Shown here in pieces: positions 60,403 to 64,000 of a stretch of 64,000 bases of DNA; within the stretch, counting starts at the first letter, position 1; each line of letters opens with the position of its first letter. The notes beneath the pieces were generated by a model, which was given only the letters and a program-made list of their open reading frames with translations, was not told the DNA's origin and did not search any database. The stretch is taken from positions 1 to 64,000 of the forward strand of contig NZ_JAFBFH010000011.1 of the NCBI RefSeq assembly GCF_016909185.1. Reading direction: 5' to 3'. The position numbers and the translations under genes are program-made. This DNA is from Siminovitchia thermophila (GTDB taxonomy: Bacteria; Bacillota; Bacilli; Bacillales; Bacillaceae_C).

Positions 60403-63400
60403 GTGAAAAAGAAATTATTTATTTTTACAATTATTTTCTTCATTGTTTTTACACAAATGGGGAGTAATGTAAGATGGGTTTCTGCTGAGACTCAAATGTT
60501 GGAGAGCATGGAAAGCCCACCTCAAGCAGTTCAAACGGAAGAACAAGTTGATCAACAACAAAATAAGGAAGAAATACTTGAGGAAAAAGACCTATCTGTA
60601 GAAAGTCAACCGGAAGCTGGTAAAGAGGCGCCTGTTGGTATAGAAAAGCAACAACCAAAACAAGAAGCGGTACCTCATACAGAAGAAAATAAAAAGGAAC
60701 AAGCCGAAGTAATTACTCCTAACAAAAAGGAAAGCAAAGAAGTTAAACATAATAAGGAAAGCGAAGAAGATATACATAATCAGAATAAGCAGTTGAATAT
60801 ATCTGATCCTGCCAAAGAGGAAAAGGTGGCGGAAGAAACAGTTGATAAGCCCTATATTGTCTTGGAAGATTTTGAACAAGGGCTGGGGAGTTGGACTGTC
60901 AGCGGAGCCAGGCACAATAAAGTTAATATTGGTATATCAAATGATGTGGTAAGGTTTGGCAAACAAGCTTTGAAATTGGATTATGACTTTTTAAACACGC
61001 AAGGTACATCAGGTATTTATGCAACTTTAGGAGAAAAAATCAAAATCCCGGGAAAACCAAAGAAAATCGGTATGTGGGTTTATGGTGATGGTCACAAACA
61101 TTGGTTAAGACAACAGCTCACCGATGCTAATGGCGAAAATTTTAATATCGACTATACGGATAGCTATCCTAATGGCGTGACATGGGAAGGCTGGAAATAT
61201 GTGGAAGCGTCAATTCCGGATAATTGGCAAGCACCTTATACAATGAGCAGCCAAGCGATTCGTTATATGGCAACTAGTGATCAGGCCAAATCAGCCGGAA
61301 GTATATATATTGATCAAATTCGTGCGGTATATGAGGATACAGATGAAGATGTAACAAATCCAAACATTGCAAATGTTAAACCGGCAGACGGTGAAATCGC
61401 CTATTCCAATAAGCCTGAAATTACTGCTGTTGTCAGCGATGAAAATGGTTCAGGCATTGATCCGAAAAAGATTTTTTTAACAGTTAATGGCGAGCAAGTG
61501 TCTGTTGCATATGATGCGAAAACAGGGGTAGTTTCCTATACACCCGAAAAGGCACTCGCTGAAGGGTTAAACCGTGCCAGAATCGAAGTGTTTGATCAAG
61601 CAGGAAACCATAAGTTTTTAAGCTGGGAATTTTATGTTTCTAATGGTGGTCCCGCATTTGCCTGGAAAGGACCGGAGAAAATTTATGCTGGTTCAAGCTT
61701 TGAAGTGCAAGTAACGATGCAACATGCTAAAGCATTGAGCGGGACGAATATGATTCTGACATATGACAGCAATTTGTTACAGTTTCATAGTGAAGAGGGA
61801 GATAAGCCAAAAGCGATTATTCCGGAAAAATTACAACAATCTGTTGTACAAAACAGTGTCAATGAAGAGACTGGAGAAATCACTTTAGAATGGGACAACC
61901 TAGAAGATGTCGCTCTTTCCGACAATGAGGTTCTTGCTACACTCAAGTTCAATGTAGGAATTGATGGGTCTGGAGATTTCGAGATCGCGCTTGCCAATGG
62001 CACACAAACGTATGTGGATAAAGCAATAGGTACCATTCCGTTTTATGCAAAAGCGTATAAAAATAAGATTTCACAACCGTTGACACTTAATGTGGAAGGT
62101 AAATCCCTTCATACCCCAAGTACCTTTAAAGTGGTAGATCAGGAAGGAAAGCCGGTTGAAGGGGCTAAAGTCGATATTTTAGGAGATCAGAAGCTTATTC
62201 AAGTAAAAAAATCAACACATATTTATAAAGGCGGAAGCGGAGTAGCTGGGGAGCCTTTCCAGCCAGTGGAAGCAGGGACATATATTCCTGTCGCTAAGAC
62301 TCCATACAAAGGCTTTGATTTTTATCGGATTTATATGCCTGATGGCCAACAACGTTATTTTCATGTGCCAAAGGATGATGTAGAGGAAGTAGAATGGAGT
62401 TCTCTTTTGAATCCTACAGATGTAAATGGTGAAAGTAAAACAGACTTGCTTACATTGGCCCAGATTCCATTAAAATTACAAGCGAGCAAAGGGAAGTTAG
62501 TTAGCCAGGTATTTTCATTTAAAGTTCTTCCACAGCTTGGAACACCTGTACCTGAGAAGGTCACGTTAACTTGGGCGAATGATCCGAAAACAACCCAGCA
62601 TGTAACATGGCGGACAAATACTGCCGTTGATACTTCTGTTTTAGAAGTAGTTGCCAAAACAGATAAAGCAGGTTTCGATAGTGAACATGTACTTCGATTT
62701 AAAGGAAACAAAACATTAGTTTCTGATGAAATTGGCGAGTTTATGCAACATTATGCAGAAGCAACCAAATTAACCCCGGGTACCACGTATCAATATAGAG
62801 TGGGAGATGGAACCGCTGAAGGCTGGAGTGAAGTAAGTACATTTACAACAGAAAATGCCGCAGCTGACGATCCGTTTCGTTTCTTACTTTTCGCGGATAC
62901 ACAAGCATACGACCAAGCTGGTTTTTCATTATGGACAAAGCTATATGAATCGGCTCTAGAAAAATTTCCTGATGCCAAGTTTGCTGTCCATGGCGGGGAT
63001 ATTGTGGAAGAAGGCAATAAATTAGCGCAATGGAATGATTTTTTAACAGCGTCCGAAGGATTGGTTCGTAAAGTACCATTCATGTCAGTAATGGGAAATC
63101 ATGATGTGTATGGAGATGGAGAAAATACGTACAAAACATTATTTCCTTATCCTAAAAATGGACCTAAAGGCAAGGAAAACTTTGTCTACTCGTTTGATTA
63201 CGGAAATGTACGATTTATTATGTTGAATTCCGAGTTCGGTATTAAAGATATGGAAGAACAACAAGAGTGGATCAAAGAAGAAATAGCAAACTCAGATAAG
63301 CTTTGGAATATTGCTGTATTCCACCGTCCGCCATATAAAAGCAACCCAAAGAGAGGAACGGACGCAACCATTGAGACTTTCGCTCCCGTTTTAGAAGGAT

Positions 63401-64000
63401 TGAATGTGGATTTAGTTTTAACAGGACATGATCATGCATATATGCGGAGTTACCCAATGAAGGATGGCAAACCGCAGAAAGATGGAACAGGCACATCTTA
63501 TATTATTGGCGGATCAGCAGGACCAAAATTTTACCCTGGAGAAAAGCATGATTATGTAGACGTGCTTTATGCGGAAAACAAGCAAGTATATACTTCTTTA
63601 GCAGTTAATAAAAACGAAATAAAAATTGAAGCTTATACAACCGATAATGAATTAATTGATTCCCATACGTTAACCAAACAGCCGGTTGACAAGCCTGAGC
63701 AGCCGGGAGAAGGAGAAAATCCAAAAGATCCTGAAGAAAAGCCTGAGCAGCCGGGAGAGGGAGAAAATCCAAAAGATCCGGAGGAAAAACCTGAGCAGCC
63801 GGGAGAGGGAGAAAATCCAAAAGATCCTGAAGAAAAGCCTGAGCAGCCGGGAACAGGGGAGAAACCTGGGGAAACAGAGCAGAAGCCCGATAAACCGGGA
63901 GAAGAACCAAGAGACCCAATAGAGCAACCTGAAGAAGATTCTTCAAAGCCAGGAACAGAGCCTAAAAAGCCAGAAGAAGAATCAAAGCGTCCTGAAGGTG
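60403..64000 (+). CDS. Large secreted multi-domain metallophosphoesterase (3' end outside window)
   Basis: The frame is open from GTG 60403 to the window end: at least 1199 codons. GGGGGGAG lies about 10 bases upstream. There is a signal peptide (KKKLFIFTIIFFIVFTQMG, cleavage near 30) and an acidic/Gln linker (30-148). A CBM-like domain follows (about 150-320, YIVLEDFEQGLGSW), then an Ig-like part (325-410) and a cohesin-like domain (about 418-550, AGSSFEVQV..LTYDSNLLQF). Next is an Ig/FN3 purple-acid-phosphatase-type lead-in (about 714-820) and a calcineurin-like phosphoesterase (about 826-1020: FLLFADTQ, HGGDIVEEG, GNHDVYG, FHRPPY, TGHDHAYM). A Pro/Glu repeat stalk starts at 1097. This suggests a wall-bound phosphatase or nucleotidase; an anchor such as LPXTG would lie beyond the window. 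Confidence 0.88.
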   Translation, partial: MKKKLFIFTIIFFIVFTQMGSNVRWVSAETQMLESMESPPQAVQTEEQVDQQQNKEEILEEKDLSVESQPEAGKEAPVGIEKQQPKQEAVPHTEENKKEQAEVITPNKKESKEVKHNKESEEDIHNQNKQLNISDPAKEEKVAEETVDKPYIVLEDFEQGLGSWTVSGARHNKVNIGISNDVVRFGKQALKLDYDFLNTQGTSGIYATLGEKIKIPGKPKKIGMWVYGDGHKHWLRQQLTDANGENFNIDYTDSYPNGVTWEGWKYVEASIPDNWQAPYTMSSQAIRYMATSDQAKSAGSIYIDQIRAVYEDTDEDVTNPNIANVKPADGEIAYSNKPEITAVVSDENGSGIDPKKIFLTVNGEQVSVAYDAKTGVVSYTPEKALAEGLNRARIEVFDQAGNHKFLSWEFYVSNGGPAFAWKGPEKIYAGSSFEVQVTMQHAKALSGTNMILTYDSNLLQFHSEEGDKPKAIIPEKLQQSVVQNSVNEETGEITLEWDNLEDVALSDNEVLATLKFNVGIDGSGDFEIALANGTQTYVDKAIGTIPFYAKAYKNKISQPLTLNVEGKSLHTPSTFKVVDQEGKPVEGAKVDILGDQKLIQVKKSTHIYKGGSGVAGEPFQPVEAGTYIPVAKTPYKGFDFYRIYMPDGQQRYFHVPKDDVEEVEWSSLLNPTDVNGESKTDLLTLAQIPLKLQASKGKLVSQVFSFKVLPQLGTPVPEKVTLTWANDPKTTQHVTWRTNTAVDTSVLEVVAKTDKAGFDSEHVLRFKGNKTLVSDEIGEFMQHYAEATKLTPGTTYQYRVGDGTAEGWSEVSTFTTENAAADDPFRFLLFADTQAYDQAGFSLWTKLYESALEKFPDAKFAVHGGDIVEEGNKLAQWNDFLTASEGLVRKVPFMSVMGNHDVYGDGENTYKTLFPYPKNGPKGKENFVYSFDYGNVRFIMLNSEFGIKDMEEQQEWIKEEIANSDKLWNIAVFHRPPYKSNPKRGTDATIETFAPVLEGLNVDLVLTGHDHAYMRSYPMKDGKPQKDGTGTSYIIGGSAGPKFYPGEKHDYVDVLYAENKQVYTSLAVNKNEIKIEAYTTDNELIDSHTLTKQPVDKPEQPGEGENPKDPEEKPEQPGEGENPKDPEEKPEQPGEGENPKDPEEKPEQPGTGEKPGETEQKPDKPGEEPRDPIEQPEEDSSKPGTEPKKPEEESKRPEG
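63691..63855 (+). repeat. 48-bp in-frame tandem repeats of the Pro/Glu stalk
   Basis: Three full 48-bp units (starting at 63691, 63739 and 63787) plus a partial fourth encode KPEQPGEGENPKDPEE. It is a wall-spanning stalk typical of surface proteins, prone to unit number change by slippage. It is coding, not a CRISPR. Confidence 0.9.

Noticed and set aside
60592-63083. Several minus-strand frames across the surface phosphoesterase
   Set aside because: The plus strand is one uninterrupted frame of about 1200 codons with ordered domains; the minus frames are its shadows.
63691-63855. Regular 48-bp repeats that could be mistaken for a CRISPR array
   Set aside because: The units are directly adjacent without spacers and encode an in-frame Pro/Glu stalk of the surface protein.

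Overview
The window looks like the chromosome of a Gram-positive, low-to-medium GC Bacillaceae species. The evidence is strong GGAGG ribosome sites, frequent GTG/TTG starts, a wall teichoic acid gene set (tagA, tagB, tagD, tagG, tagH, tagO-like), an LCP ligase, UvsE, and IS families (ISL3, IS21, IS4, IS605-like ends) common in Bacillus/Geobacillus/Aeribacillus-type genomes. The species cannot be fixed from the sequence alone. No rRNA, tRNA or CRISPR array was seen.

Layout. 1-230: two copies of a two-hairpin repeat; a third copy lies at 58.1 kb. 0.26-2.7 kb: a thioredoxin-like gene and a divergent YeiH transporter / LysR pair. 2.9-5.3 kb: teichoic acid linkage genes (tagA; tagD-tagB on the other strand). 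6.4-28.9 kb: a surface polysaccharide locus. It holds an EpsC-type dehydratase, a Gfo/Idh oxidoreductase, a hexapeptide acetyltransferase, two sugar aminotransferases, a priming sugar transferase, a Wzz-like protein, a Wzx flippase, a Wzy-like polymerase, glycosyltransferases, a WbpA-type dehydrogenase and an LCP protein. The set reads as a route to a 2,3-diacetamido uronic acid next to a bacillosamine-like branch, ending in Wzx/Wzy assembly. The stretch 20.3-23.6 kb is a transposon graveyard (IS4, IS21 and ISL3 pieces) ending in a broken WbpI-type epimerase. A decayed ISL3 copy has entered the 3' end of a glycosyltransferase at 26.46 kb and leaves an 8-bp target duplication. 29.8-35.4 kb: teichoic acid polymer and export genes (GT2, TagF-like, tagG, tagH, tagO).

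35.4-43.2 kb: gene fragments (glycosyltransferase, SGNH hydrolase, RidA), then a DAACS transporter plus class V PLP enzyme with a divergent LysR regulator, then uvsE. 43.25-57.7 kb: two paralogous catabolic operons. Each encodes HyuA and HyuB ATP-dependent hydantoinase/oxoprolinase subunits, an NCS1 permease and an Asp/Glu/hydantoin racemase. The first begins with an XRE-cupin regulator. The second adds a small cupin protein and a second racemase, and a good sigma-54 type -24/-12 element stands upstream of it. 57.7-58.25 kb: three different palindromic repeats side by side. 58.9-59.7 kb: a DUF368 (PopT-type) undecaprenyl-phosphate translocase, which fits the polymer genes nearby. 60.4-64.0 kb: a very large secreted metallophosphoesterase with carbohydrate-binding and cohesin-like modules and a Pro/Glu repeat stalk; its reading frame runs off the end of the window.
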